Assembly: GCA_045591175.1 (NCBI GenBank) | Contig: JAZNSI010000048.1 | Span: 1-64,000 of the forward strand | DNA from: UBA11524 sp045591175 | Lineage (GTDB): Bacteria > Bacillota > Clostridia > Christensenellales > Aristaeellaceae | Direction: 5' to 3' | Length of the DNA: 64,000 nt | Shown: positions 1 through 7,977 of the stretch, in pieces | Layout of the letters: each line of letters opens with the position of its first letter | Position numbering within the stretch: the stretch's first letter is position 1 | Position numbers and translations under genes: made by a program | Notes under the pieces: generated by a model | Databases searched by the model: none | What the model saw: the letters and a program-made list of their open reading frames with translations, nothing else | Told to the model about the DNA's origin: nothing

Positions 1-1
1 C

Positions 2-898
2 GATCTGTTCGCCCCTGTGGGCAAGGCCAGCAAGGCCTACACCATCGAGGAGGCCCGCGAGGTGCTCCTGCGCGAGATGGGCAAGTTCACCCCCGCCATG
101 GCGCAGTTCATGGACAACGCCTTCGAGCAGCGCTGGATCGACGTATACCCCCGCGAGGGCAAGGGCGGCGGCGCGTTCTGCGCGGGTGCCCACGAGTATG
201 ACCGCAGCCTGATCCTGACTAACTATCAGGGCTCCTTCTCCGACATTTCCACCCTGGCTCATGAGCTGGGCCACGCCTGGCACAACCGCTGCATGGCCGG
301 CCTCCCCTACTGCCTGACCGGCACCCCCATGCCCCTGGCGGAAACTGCCTCCATCTTCAACGAGACCATGCTGGCTCATCAGGTGCTGAAGAACGCCTCC
401 GCCGAGGAACAGTTCACCCTGCTGGAGTCCTCCCTGATGGAAGTGACCCAGACCTGCGTGGACATCCTCAGCCGCTACCTGTTCGAAACCGAAGTCATCG
501 ACACCCGCGCCGACCACGCCATGACCGTGGACGAGCTGAAGGACTGCATGCTCCGCGCCCAGGACGCCACCTACGGCGACGGCCTTGCCAAGGATGTGCG
601 TCATCCCTACATGTGGGCCTGCAAGAGCCACTACTACTCCAGCGGATTGAACTTCTACAACTTCCCCTATGCCTTTGGCGAGCTGTTCGGCAAGGGCGTG
701 TTCGCCCAGTACCTGAAGGAGGGCGACGCCTTCGTGCCCAAGTACAACCAGCTGCTGCGCTCCTGCGGCTCCGGCACCATCGCCGAGGTTGCCGCCAGCG
801 TGGGCATCGATGTGCGCAATCCCGACTTCTGGCGCGCTTCGCTGGAAGTCGTCAAGACTGAGATCGACACCTTCTGCCAGCTGTGCGAGAAGCAGTAA
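2..898 (+). CDS. M3 family oligoendopeptidase (5' end outside window)
   Basis: Zinc metallopeptidase of the M3 (thimet/PepF-like) family, probably cytoplasmic and cleaving short peptides. The frame is open from the first full codon at base 2, so the gene begins upstream. The zinc motif HELGH is followed by AWHNR, and about 25 residues later comes the AETAS-FNE helix that supplies the third zinc ligand (Glu). The C-terminal end, with a GLNFYNFPYAFG-type segment that shapes the substrate pocket, is intact to a normal TAA stop. About 298 codons are visible of a family that usually has about 560-600. Followed by a strong terminator shared with the opposing gene. Family assignment is firm; the exact peptide preference cannot be read from sequence. 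Confidence 0.93.
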   Translation, partial: DLFAPVGKASKAYTIEEAREVLLREMGKFTPAMAQFMDNAFEQRWIDVYPREGKGGGAFCAGAHEYDRSLILTNYQGSFSDISTLAHELGHAWHNRCMAGLPYCLTGTPMPLAETASIFNETMLAHQVLKNASAEEQFTLLESSLMEVTQTCVDILSRYLFETEVIDTRADHAMTVDELKDCMLRAQDATYGDGLAKDVRHPYMWACKSHYYSSGLNFYNFPYAFGELFGKGVFAQYLKEGDAFVPKYNQLLRSCGSGTIAEVAASVGIDVRNPDFWRASLEVVKTEIDTFCQLCEKQ

Positions 899-907
899 AC
901 CACGCAA

Positions 908-942
908 AAACGCGCTCCCTCATGAGGGAGCGCGTTTCCTTT
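908..942. terminator. Bidirectional intrinsic terminator
   Basis: Perfect 15-bp palindrome (908-937) built on CGCGCTCCCTCATGAGGGAG, with A-rich and T-rich flanks on both sides. It lies between the M3 peptidase and the convergent PH-domain gene and can serve both strands. Confidence 0.85.
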
Positions 943-946
943 TATG

Positions 947-1354
947 TTACTCCTGCCCATCCGGAGCGCCATCCAGGTCGTGATCGCAGTTGCAATCCTG
1001 ATCATCCTGACCCATCAGCATTTCGCTGGCACGGATGTTGTGCTTCTTGCGGGCCGCCTCCACCAGGCGGACGATTTCTTCCTTCACCTCGATGGGGTTC
1101 TTGATGGACTCCAGCACAGTTTCGCCGTTGGTGGCAAACACCGTCACAGTACCCAGGCCGAAAATACGCTGGCCCAGGCTGCGGGACACTCGCACGTCGC
1201 GCACGCGGTAGAGGTTCTCCTCATCCAGCACAGCGTTGAAGAAGCCTTTCTCCACAAAGATGCGTTCTTCATTGAGCATGTACTTGGTGAAGGACAGCGG
1301 CAGGCCCAGGAACGTGCGCTTGCGATCCTGCCAGATATAGGTCATTTTCTTCAT
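947..1354 (-). CDS. Bacterial PH-domain protein
   Basis: 135-residue protein resembling the bacterial Pleckstrin-homology families (YdbS/DUF304-like). Around residues 17-100 the pattern of short strands fits a PH barrel, including LGLPLSFTKYMLNEERIFVE and LYRVRDVRV; the latter resembles the Y-x-Y-x-I/V-R-D/E-I motif of these domains. No membrane segment or signal peptide is visible. The C-terminus is acidic and contains a CNCDHD cluster that could bind metal. Start chosen at ATG 1354, which follows a good GGAAAGGAG site. Transcribed toward the M3 peptidase; secG lies upstream on the same strand. Function unknown; cytoplasmic face of the membrane or lipid signalling is only an inference from the fold. 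Confidence 0.75.
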   Translation of the reverse strand: MKKMTYIWQDRKRTFLGLPLSFTKYMLNEERIFVEKGFFNAVLDEENLYRVRDVRVSRSLGQRIFGLGTVTVFATNGETVLESIKNPIEVKEEIVRLVEAARKKHNIRASEMLMGQDDQDCNCDHDLDGAPDGQE

Positions 1355-1445
1355 AATGATGGTCTCCTTTCCTATTTACAATATGGCAAAAAGGGCCGCT
1401 CACAATCCGCGAACAGCCCTCTTCATGTCAATCACCGTGTTCCTA

Positions 1446-1670
1446 TTAGAAGAACAGCATCAGCAGAGCCGCCGCCACGAAAACCGCAGCAGCGATCTTA
1501 GTGCCCAGCGCCAGCTTAGCGTCGATGGTCTTGCCCTTGTTCTTGCCGAAGTAGGTCTCAGCTTCGCCAGCGATGGCGCCCAGGCCCTTGGCATTGGAGG
1601 ACTGGAACAGAACAGTCAGCACCAGAACCAGTGCGGACAGGATGACAACAATACCCAGAAAAATAGACAT
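1446..1670 (-). CDS. secG: Preprotein translocase subunit SecG
   Basis: 74-residue SecG, the small membrane subunit of the SecYEG channel that assists protein export. Two transmembrane helices (about 3-21 and 54-72) flank the conserved cytoplasmic loop with the FQSSNAKGLGAIAG signature typical of SecG. Length is normal for Firmicutes. The AGGAGGT site just upstream of ATG 1670 supports the start, and a consensus-like promoter lies about 35-60 bp further up. No rnr/smpB neighbours, which often accompany secG, are present here. Confidence 0.95.
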   Translation of the reverse strand: MSIFLGIVVILSALVLVLTVLFQSSNAKGLGAIAGEAETYFGKNKGKTIDAKLALGTKIAAAVFVAAALLMLFF

Positions 1671-1702
1671 TTCAAATACCTCCTCGGTAAATCAGCGCTA
1701 CT

Positions 1703-1731
1703 ATTCTATCACACCTTTTCCAAGAACGCAA
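1703..1731 (-). promoter_or_regulatory. secG promoter
   Basis: On the minus strand a TTGCGT -35 and TAGAAT -10 are separated by 17 bp, placing the start of transcription shortly upstream of the secG ribosome-binding site. Confidence 0.6.
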
Positions 1732-1785
1732 GGGGGACTTTCTTCCTTTTTCCTTTTTAGGCCCACTTTTTGCCGATTCGGGCAT

Positions 1786-1815
1786 AAAAAAGCTGCATGA
1801 CCGAAGCCATGCAGC
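1786..1815 (-). terminator. Terminator of the kduI-kduD transcript
   Basis: On the minus strand GCTGCATG and CATGCAGC form an 8-bp stem with an 8-nt loop followed directly by six T. It ends the transcript that leaves kduD and passes through the repeat element at 1856-1980, so that element is in the 3' UTR. Confidence 0.8.
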
Positions 1816-1855
1816 GAAGAGACAACGTGTTCAGCACCTCATTATCGCCGTCGGC

Positions 1856-1980
1856 AGACTGTAATCGTATCCGCCGGGTCTCCCAGCGGGGCGGGGCGTT
1901 TTCAGCGCTGCTGAAAACATTCCTTACGTGAGCGAGTGCAAACCTCTTTCGTGAAAATGCCGCAGCATTTTCACGAGACG
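1856..1980 (-). repeat. Dispersed multi-hairpin element, copy 1
   Basis: Read on the minus strand, the element starts about 10 nt after the kduD stop codon with CGTCTCGTGAAAATGC, then a UGCG loop and the complementary arm. A second stem is GTTTTCAGCA/GCTGAAAAC and a third is CCGCTGGG-AGA-CCCGGCGG. The same order and much of the same sequence recurs at 54540-54704 behind purR. In the first stem one pair is G-C here and C-G in copy 2, which preserves pairing. Together with the terminator and the secG promoter it accounts for the 319 bp between secG and kduD. Confidence 0.75.
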
Positions 1981-1989
1981 CGTCAGCGC

Positions 1990-2781
1990 TTAGGGCTGCT
2001 TGCCGAAGTAAGCCAGGATGCCGCCGTCCACATACAGGATGTGACCGTTGACGAAGTTGGAGGCGTCGGAGGCCAGGAACACGGCGGGGCCGCCCAGTTC
2101 ATCCGGCTGACCCCAACGCCCAGCGGGGGTCTTGCCCATCAGGAACAGGTCAAAAGGATGACGGCTGCCATCAGGCTGGATCTCACGCAAGGGCGCGGTC
2201 TGGGGCGTCTCAATGTAGCCCGGGCCAATGCCGTTGCACTGGATGTTGTAGTGGCCGTACTCGGAGCAGATGTTCTTGGTCAGCATCTTCAGGCCGCCCT
2301 TGGCCGCAGCGTAGGCAGACACGGTCTCGCGGCCCAGCTCGGACATCATGGAGCAGATGTTGATGATCTTGCCATGGCCCTTCTTGATCATGGAGGGGAT
2401 GACGGCCTTGGCGCAGATGAAGGGCGCGTTCAGGTCCACATCGACAACCTGACGGAAATCCGCCGCGCTCATCTCGCACATGGGAATGCGCTTGATGATG
2501 CCCGCGTTGTTGACCAGGATGTCGATCACGCCGACTTCCTCTTCGATCTGCTTGACCAGGGCATTGACGCCCTCCTCGTCGCAGACATTGCAGACATAGC
2601 CGTGGGCCTTGATACCTTCCGCCTCGTAAGCGGCCAGGCCCTTATCGACAAACTCCTGCTTCAGGTCGTTGAAGCAGATGGTCGCGCCGGCCTTGGCCAG
2701 AGCCTTGGCGATCGCGAAGCCGATGCCGTAGGACGCGCCGGTCACCAGCGCAACCTTGCCTTCCAGAGAGAACATGTTCAT
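1990..2781 (-). CDS. kduD: SDR-family gluconate 5-dehydrogenase / 2-dehydro-3-deoxygluconate 5-dehydrogenase
   Basis: 263-residue classical short-chain dehydrogenase. The TGASYGIG nucleotide-binding motif is near residue 15, NNAG near 92, and the catalytic Ser-Tyr-x3-Lys appears as S-AYAAAKGG. By sequence it looks closest to IdnO-type gluconate 5-dehydrogenases (CSMMSELGR, NGHILYVDGG). It sits 30 bp downstream of kduI in one transcript, so the likely substrate is the KduI product, giving 2-keto-3-deoxygluconate in uronate breakdown. ATG 2781 has AGGAGGT 8 nt upstream; the second ATG two codons later is possible. Family certain, substrate inferred from context. Confidence 0.85.
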   Translation of the reverse strand: MNMFSLEGKVALVTGASYGIGFAIAKALAKAGATICFNDLKQEFVDKGLAAYEAEGIKAHGYVCNVCDEEGVNALVKQIEEEVGVIDILVNNAGIIKRIPMCEMSAADFRQVVDVDLNAPFICAKAVIPSMIKKGHGKIINICSMMSELGRETVSAYAAAKGGLKMLTKNICSEYGHYNIQCNGIGPGYIETPQTAPLREIQPDGSRHPFDLFLMGKTPAGRWGQPDELGGPAVFLASDASNFVNGHILYVDGGILAYFGKQP

Positions 2782-2811
2782 GGGGGTGTACCTCCTACTT
2801 AATAATCGCTA

Positions 2812-3642
2812 TTACTTCAGGTCCTGCATACGGATGCCGTCCATGTCGTCGAAATCCTGATTCTCGCCGCACATGCCCCAGATGAAGGTGTAGGCCTGGG
2901 TGCCGCAGCCGGAATGGATCGACCAGGAGGGGCTGATGACCGCCTGCTCGTTACGCATGATGATGTGGCGGGTCTCGTCGCCCTCTCCCATGAAGTGCAT
3001 CACGAAAGCGTCCTCGGGCAGATCGAAGTACAGATAGACCTCCATGCGGCGGTCATGGGTGTGGCAGGGCATGGTGTTCCACACGGAGCCTGGCTCCAGC
3101 TTGGTCATGCCCATCACCAGCTGGCAGGACTGCACCTGACCGGGCAGGATGTACTTGCAGATGGTGCGGTGGTTGGCGCTCTCGAGGCTGCCCAGCTCCT
3201 GGCGGACGCAGTCCTCGGGGCGGATGTACACGGTGGGATACGCGGTGTGCGCAGGGCAGGAGTTCAGGTAGAACTTCGCAGGATTGGCGGGATCGCTGGA
3301 GGCGAACACGATATCCTTGCAGCCGCGGCCCACGTACAGGCCGTCGCGGTGACGCAAGGTATACACCTGACCGTCCACGGTGACGGTACCTTCCCCACCG
3401 ATATTGATCACGCCCAGCTCGCGGCGCTGCAGGAAGTACTCCGCGCGCAGCTCGTCGCCGGTGGCCAGCGCCAGGGGGGCAGTTACCGGCACAGCGCTGC
3501 CGGTGATGATGCGGTCAATGTGGCTGTACACCAGCTTCACGTCATCGGCCTTGAACAAATCGTCGATCAGAAACTCCTCGCGCAGACGCTTGGTGTCATA
3601 ATGCTTCACGTCACGGGGAGAGGATGCAGTACGAAGCTCCAT
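2812..3642 (-). CDS. kduI: 5-keto-4-deoxyuronate isomerase
   Basis: 276-residue cupin-fold isomerase that converts 4-deoxy-L-threo-5-hexosulose uronate, the unsaturated sugar released from pectin or glycosaminoglycan oligomers, into the substrate of KduD. Metal ligands are visible as H194 and H196 in CHTHDRRME, E201, and H243 in SIHSGCG. Length matches the family. AGGAGGA lies just upstream of ATG 3642. First gene of the kduI-kduD operon, preceded by two copies of an operator-like repeat and a cre-like site. No lyase, transporter or KDG kinase is next to it, so the rest of the pathway must lie elsewhere. Confidence 0.96.
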   Translation of the reverse strand: MELRTASSPRDVKHYDTKRLREEFLIDDLFKADDVKLVYSHIDRIITGSAVPVTAPLALATGDELRAEYFLQRRELGVINIGGEGTVTVDGQVYTLRHRDGLYVGRGCKDIVFASSDPANPAKFYLNSCPAHTAYPTVYIRPEDCVRQELGSLESANHRTICKYILPGQVQSCQLVMGMTKLEPGSVWNTMPCHTHDRRMEVYLYFDLPEDAFVMHFMGEGDETRHIIMRNEQAVISPSWSIHSGCGTQAYTFIWGMCGENQDFDDMDGIRMQDLK

Positions 3643-3663
3643 GGGGGATCTCCTCCTTCGTTG

Positions 3664-3677
3664 TGGAAACGCTTACA
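3664..3677. promoter_or_regulatory. cre-like site in the kduI leader
   Basis: TGGAAACGCTTACA matches the CcpA cre consensus TGWAANCGNTNWCA at 13 of 14 positions. It lies in the kduI leader, downstream of the promoter, where binding would block transcription. Nearly the same 22-bp context recurs at 7931 before rpsM. Confidence 0.55.
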
Positions 3678-3700
3678 TTTCACGTCATACGGATATCCGG

Positions 3701-3743
3701 ACAACGTTTCGCTTCCTGATGTATCTATTGTACAACGTTTCGC
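3701..3743. promoter_or_regulatory. Paired direct-repeat operators of kduI
   Basis: ACAACGTTTCGC occurs at 3701-3712 and exactly again at 3732-3743, 31 bp apart (about three helical turns). One copy overlaps the -10 region of the kduI promoter and the other lies just downstream of the start. The AACGTT core centred on CG is typical of LacI-family operators; the cognate repressor is not in the window. Confidence 0.6.
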
Positions 3744-3755
3744 CCGATTTGAAAA
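3727..3755 (-). promoter_or_regulatory. kduI promoter
   Basis: Minus-strand TACAAT -10 (3727-3732) lies 17 bp from a weak TTTTCA -35 (3750-3755). The spacer holds one copy of the operator repeat. A weak -35 could indicate dependence on an activator or simply tight repression. Confidence 0.5.
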
Positions 3756-3910
3756 GAGCAAAATTCCCCTCTGCGAAAAAATGTGGAAAAAAATTTGCAG
3801 GAATTGTCCATTCCTGTGAAGAATTTACCTATTTGATTCGTTATATGTGTGAAAGCCCCCGCGCCATCCTGCGCGTGCTGCAGCTTTTTTCAGAAAGGAC
3901 GCTGAATGTC

Positions 3911-5182
3911 ATGACGAAACTGCGCTTCCTCCCCCTGGTCGTGCTGGCCCTGCTGCTTTGCCTGTGCGCCACCGCCTTTGCTGCCATCCCCGGCCAGCAG
4001 GCCATCGCCTATGTCACCGACGCCAATGGCTACGTCACCAGCCTGACCGATGACGAGGCCTCCTCCGCCTGGACGAAGCAGTCCTCCGGATACGGCGCCG
4101 ACCTGACCATCTACCCCCAGTACGGCACCGTGGGCGAGGTCTGGATCCGCAGCGGCTATGCCTACACCCAGAACTGGTACAGCCACTATGACCGTCCCGA
4201 TCAGGTGAAGGTGACCATCTACTATCAGGCGAACCGCTACACCGAGTCCTTCGACAGCTACCGTTACCGTCTGACGGATGCTTTCCGCCCCAACACCGCG
4301 TCCGAAAGCTGGAACAACGGCTATCAGCGTCTGCTGCTGCCCAAGCAGTTCACCGGCGTTTCCCGGATTGAGCTGACCATTGAGAGCACCATCACCGGCT
4401 ATGGCCGGACCGGCGCTACCATCGCGGATGTGGCCATAGCCGCCGGCAGCCACGCCACCGCTACTCCCAGAGCCTACGCCACCGCCACGCCCCGCGTTCC
4501 CGTAGTGTATGTGACCCCCACCCCCGGCCCCTGGACGGAGGAGGACGACTACACGGGCAGCAGCGGCTATGATGACTATGTGGAGTACATCACGCCCCGT
4601 CCCACCAACACGCCCTACGTCTCGGTGATCACCAAGGAGCCCCAGGTGGAGCTGATCACACCCCGTCCCACCAGCAAGCCCGTGGAATACCCCAGCCTGG
4701 GCGGCGTTGTGACCACGCTGGCCAAGCGCGTCGCCACCCGTTCCGGCCCCGGCACCCGTTTCGACGAGCCCGGTTCCTTCTTCTCCGAGGGGGACGAGGT
4801 CAAAGTGTTCTCCAAGGTTTACGATGACTACAACAACGTCTACTGGTACCAGATCGAGTTCCAGTACAAGAACGAGTGGTACCGCGCCTACACCAGTGAA
4901 TCCTACCTGAACATCAATCCCGACCTGATCCCCAACGAACCGGAGATCTACGATCCCCTGGACACCCAGAAGGCCCTGAAGAAGACCTACGTCTCCTTCG
5001 GCCCAGGCGAGCAGTACAAGGTGTTCACCACCAGCGTCATCCACCCCGGCAACAAGCTGGACATCTACGCCATCGAGGACGGTTGGGCCCTGATTGAGTA
5101 CGTCGATTATGGCTCTCCGCTGGATCCCCAGCCCTACCGCCGCGGCTGGGTCCCGCTGGACGTTGTCTACGCGGATGACTGA
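3911..5182 (+). CDS. Secreted protein with discoidin-like and SH3-like domains
   Basis: 423-residue exported protein of unknown role. Residues 1-21 form a signal peptide ending in ATAFA. Residues about 25-175 are a beta-rich domain resembling the discoidin/NADase-type glycan-binding fold (SSAWTKQ, VGEVWIRSG, RIELTIES). A proline/threonine linker of about 110 residues follows, rich in TPRPT units. Around residues 280-340 there is a bacterial SH3-like unit (VATRSGPGTRFDE), and a second degenerate one lies near the C-terminus. Both domain types commonly bind glycans or cell wall. ATG 3911 is used because a signal peptide begins there and AAAGGA lies upstream. Stands alone with its own terminator. 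Confidence 0.75.
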   Translation: MTKLRFLPLVVLALLLCLCATAFAAIPGQQAIAYVTDANGYVTSLTDDEASSAWTKQSSGYGADLTIYPQYGTVGEVWIRSGYAYTQNWYSHYDRPDQVKVTIYYQANRYTESFDSYRYRLTDAFRPNTASESWNNGYQRLLLPKQFTGVSRIELTIESTITGYGRTGATIADVAIAAGSHATATPRAYATATPRVPVVYVTPTPGPWTEEDDYTGSSGYDDYVEYITPRPTNTPYVSVITKEPQVELITPRPTSKPVEYPSLGGVVTTLAKRVATRSGPGTRFDEPGSFFSEGDEVKVFSKVYDDYNNVYWYQIEFQYKNEWYRAYTSESYLNINPDLIPNEPEIYDPLDTQKALKKTYVSFGPGEQYKVFTTSVIHPGNKLDIYAIEDGWALIEYVDYGSPLDPQPYRRGWVPLDVVYADD

Positions 5183-5199
5183 TTTCCCCCAACATGCAC

Positions 5200-5233
5200 G
5201 CATCCCCCGGTCACAGGACCGGGGGATGCTTCT
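5200..5233. terminator. Bidirectional terminator
   Basis: A perfect 13-bp stem (GCATCCCCCGGTC with its complement, loop ACAG) followed by TTCTTTAT, between the convergent SH3-domain gene and the CDF transporter gene. Confidence 0.85.
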
Positions 5234-5236
5234 TTA

Positions 5237-6400
5237 TCAATGATAGTAATCAATGTCGTAGTGGATGACGCACTCGTATCGGAGGTCGATCTCCTTCGCC
5301 GCAGCGCAGATCTTCTCCGTCAGCGTCTTCGTCTCCGTGTAGCCCGCGGGGATCACCACGTCAAAGACCAGGTTGGTGCGGTTTTCGCCGGGCACCATGC
5401 GCAGGTCGTGGAGCATGAAGCCGCCGTCCAGACCGCGCAGGAATTCGCTGAGCCGCGCATGCGCTTCGTCCGTCTTTTCATCACCGGTGACAACGGGGTC
5501 CATGTGGATGCACAGCGGAATGTTCAGTTCCTCGCCGATCTCATGTTCCGCCCGGTCGATGATCTCGTGCAGCACCAGGATGTCGCCATCCGCCGGAACT
5601 TCCGCGTGGATGGAGGCGATGCAGCGCCCGGGGCCGTAATCATGGATGAGCAGGTCATGGGTGCCGAGGATATGCTCGTACTTCATCAGCCGGGAGATGA
5701 TCTCCTTGCCCAGCTCCGGGTTCTTGCGTCCGCCCATGAGGCTGTCCACGGTGTCCTTGACCACCTCGAAGCCCGCCTTCAGAACCAGCAGCGATACCGC
5801 CACGCCCATCCAGCCGTCGATCGGGATGCCGAAACCGTGGGCGGCGATCATCGACACCACCACCGCCGAAGTCGCCAGCATATCGGACAGGGAATCCTTC
5901 GCCGCAGCGATCAAAGACGGGAAGTCGATCAGCTTGCCCACCGCATTGTAGAACAGGAACAGCCCGCCCTTCATCACGATGGAGGCCACCAGCAGCCAGA
6001 AGGGCACCCAGCCAAAGGCGATCTCCGTAGGATGAAGGATGCTCTTCACACCGGAGGTGAAGGTCTCCACGCCCATGACGAGGATCATCACGCCCACCGC
6101 CAGCGCACCCAGGTACTCCATGCGGCCATGACCGAAGGGATGCTCCTTGTCCACCGGCTTCTGGGCCAGACGCATGCTGACCAGCGACACCACGCTGCCC
6201 GCGGCATCGGACAGGTTGTTGATGGCGTCCGCCGTGACGGCAACCGAACCGGTCAAGGAGCCGATCAGCAGCTTTCCCAGCGCCAGGATCGCATTGACCC
6301 CCACGCCCACCGCCGAGCCCAGCGTTCCCAGCCGCTTTCGCACCGGCTGATCCGTGGGTGATTCTCCCTTCCGCAGGAGCTTCATTGCAAGATTCTGCAC
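5237..6400 (-). CDS. Cation diffusion facilitator (metal efflux) transporter
   Basis: 387-residue CDF-family antiporter of the inner membrane, exporting divalent metals such as Zn, Mn or Fe in exchange for protons. Six membrane helices are recognisable. The metal site motif DAINNLSD begins near residue 58, the loop HPFGHGRMEYL near 87, and the second half-site appears as AAKDSLSD near 165. The cytoplasmic C-terminal domain (from about 225) is longer than in the smallest members and looks duplicated, with two ferredoxin-like ACT-like units. Lies 48 bp downstream of cca on the same strand, so the two are probably cotranscribed. Metal specificity cannot be read. Confidence 0.9.
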   Translation of the reverse strand: MQNLAMKLLRKGESPTDQPVRKRLGTLGSAVGVGVNAILALGKLLIGSLTGSVAVTADAINNLSDAAGSVVSLVSMRLAQKPVDKEHPFGHGRMEYLGALAVGVMILVMGVETFTSGVKSILHPTEIAFGWVPFWLLVASIVMKGGLFLFYNAVGKLIDFPSLIAAAKDSLSDMLATSAVVVSMIAAHGFGIPIDGWMGVAVSLLVLKAGFEVVKDTVDSLMGGRKNPELGKEIISRLMKYEHILGTHDLLIHDYGPGRCIASIHAEVPADGDILVLHEIIDRAEHEIGEELNIPLCIHMDPVVTGDEKTDEAHARLSEFLRGLDGGFMLHDLRMVPGENRTNLVFDVVIPAGYTETKTLTEKICAAAKEIDLRYECVIHYDIDYYH

Positions 6401-6448
6401 GTCATTTCCTTCTTTCCCAAAAGGATTTCTTCCTTATATAATGCACAT

Positions 6449-7780
6449 TCATGCGCCGAGGTGCGCACGTGCCGCCTCAAGCAGCACATCCCGCTCGTTG
6501 GGCAGAGCATCGTCCAGCACCTGCTCCAGCAGCCACTGCAGCGTTTCGCCTACTGCGCGCCCCTTGGCGCCCAGCGCCATCATGTCCCGCCCGTTCACGG
6601 CCATTTCCCGCAGCGTCACGCAAGGTTTCTCCGCGAGCAGCGCATCCAGAGCTGACAATGTCGAGATCCGGTGTTCTTCTACCGCCACAGGATCCTTCGT
6701 GCCGGTTGCCAGCGCATCCGCACGCTTCACTTCGATCAGCTGCCGCAGCGCTTCCTCGCCCAGCTGGTTCAGCCGCCGCTTCAGCAGCCGCCTTTCCGGC
6801 GTCACCGGCCAGCCATGACTGCCGATCAGCAGCAGCACCCGGTCACGGGTCGCGTTGTCCATCCGAAGCTCCGCCAGCACCCTTTCCGCTATGCGGACGG
6901 ATTGCTCCTCATGCCCATAGGCATGGCCCTCGCCCTGGTCGTCCACGCTGAACGCCGCGATCTTCCCGCAGTCATGCAGAAGCATCGCCAAACGGAGCGT
7001 CTCCGATGCAGGCACCATTTCCACCGCGCGGACTGTATGCTCCCACACATCCCAAAGATGATGGCGCGTGCGCTGGTCGAAGCCGTCCATCGCCGCCAAT
7101 GCCGGGAAGAGGGTGAAGATCACATCCCGATACGCCCGCAATATGTCCCCCGCGCCGTCGCCGCACAGGAGCTTCGCCAGCTCCACGCGGATGCGCTCCG
7201 CAGCGACGTCTCTCAGCGTGTGCTTCAGTGAATGAATTGCCGCATCTGTCGCAGGATCGATCGCAAAGCCGTATGTCGAGGCGAATCGCAGCGCACGCAT
7301 GATGCGCAGCGCATCCTCGCCGAAGCGCTTCTCCGGCTCACCCACGCAGCGGATCACGCCCGCCGCCAGATCCTCCTGGCCGCCGAATGCGTCCACCACG
7401 CCAGTTTCAGCGCTCCACGCCATGGCGTTGACCGTGAAGTCCCGGCGGGACAGATCATCGCGCACATCCGCAACGAAGATGACCTCGTCCGGGTGGCGAT
7501 GGTCGGTGTACTCGCCGTCCACGCGGAAGGTAGTCACCTCGAAGGGCTCATGGTTGTGCATCACCGTGAGGGTGCCATGCTGCAGGCCCGTCTCAATGAC
7601 GTGGCAATCCGCAAACACCCGCTGCATCTCATGGGGAAGCGCGTTGGTACACACATCCCAGTCCTTGGGAGCCTTGCCCAGCAGCGTGTCGCGGACGCAC
7701 CCGCCCACCACATAGGCCTGATAACCCGCATCATGCAGGCGCCGGAGCACAAATTCCGCCCCCGCAGGCAGCTTCCACAT
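6449..7780 (-). CDS. cca: CCA tRNA nucleotidyltransferase
   Basis: 443-residue class II nucleotidyltransferase that builds or repairs the 3' CCA of tRNA. Visible motifs: GGCVRD near residue 26, the metal-binding DWD at 40-42, RRDFTVNAM near 112, and an RFGEDALRIMRA segment. A C-terminal HD domain (LLHDCGK, His269-Asp270) suggests added phosphohydrolase activity, as in HD-containing bacterial enzymes. The frame stays open upstream, but ATG 7780 is preferred because AAAGGGGG precedes it and the longer version has no matching family sequence. A clear promoter lies 30-60 bp upstream. Confidence 0.94.
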   Translation of the reverse strand: MWKLPAGAEFVLRRLHDAGYQAYVVGGCVRDTLLGKAPKDWDVCTNALPHEMQRVFADCHVIETGLQHGTLTVMHNHEPFEVTTFRVDGEYTDHRHPDEVIFVADVRDDLSRRDFTVNAMAWSAETGVVDAFGGQEDLAAGVIRCVGEPEKRFGEDALRIMRALRFASTYGFAIDPATDAAIHSLKHTLRDVAAERIRVELAKLLCGDGAGDILRAYRDVIFTLFPALAAMDGFDQRTRHHLWDVWEHTVRAVEMVPASETLRLAMLLHDCGKIAAFSVDDQGEGHAYGHEEQSVRIAERVLAELRMDNATRDRVLLLIGSHGWPVTPERRLLKRRLNQLGEEALRQLIEVKRADALATGTKDPVAVEEHRISTLSALDALLAEKPCVTLREMAVNGRDMMALGAKGRAVGETLQWLLEQVLDDALPNERDVLLEAARAHLGA

Positions 7781-7810
7781 GGGCAATCCCCCTTTCGTAT
7801 CGTGCCCTCT

Positions 7811-7840
7811 ATTATACATGATGTGCCATGGAAATTGCAA
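7811..7840 (-). promoter_or_regulatory. cca promoter
   Basis: Minus-strand TTGCAA -35 and TATAAT -10 with an 18-bp spacer, and a TG just before the -10. Diverges from the rpsM promoter about 100 bp away. Confidence 0.7.
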
Positions 7841-7933
7841 GTCCCTTTCGCACCCGCCAATTAGTGCATGTTGCACAATTTTGCTCATGGAATTTCTCCA
7901 TCATTTCTTTCCTCGCCGGCCGGAGAAATTTTG

Positions 7934-7947
7934 TGGAAGCGCTTGCA
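7934..7947. promoter_or_regulatory. cre-like site over the rpsM promoter
   Basis: TGGAAGCGCTTGCA fits TGWAANCGNTNWCA at 13 of 14 positions and overlaps the -35 of the rpsM promoter, where a bound repressor would exclude polymerase. Flanks match those of the site before kduI (TTGTGG and TTTCA). Confidence 0.5.
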
Positions 7948-7971
7948 ATTTCAACGCTTTGATGATACAAT
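7943..7971 (+). promoter_or_regulatory. rpsM (alpha operon) promoter
   Basis: TTGCAA -35 and TACAAT -10 separated by 17 bp; start expected near 7978, giving a leader of about 350 nt before rpsM. Confidence 0.7.
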
Positions 7972-7977
7972 ATACGA

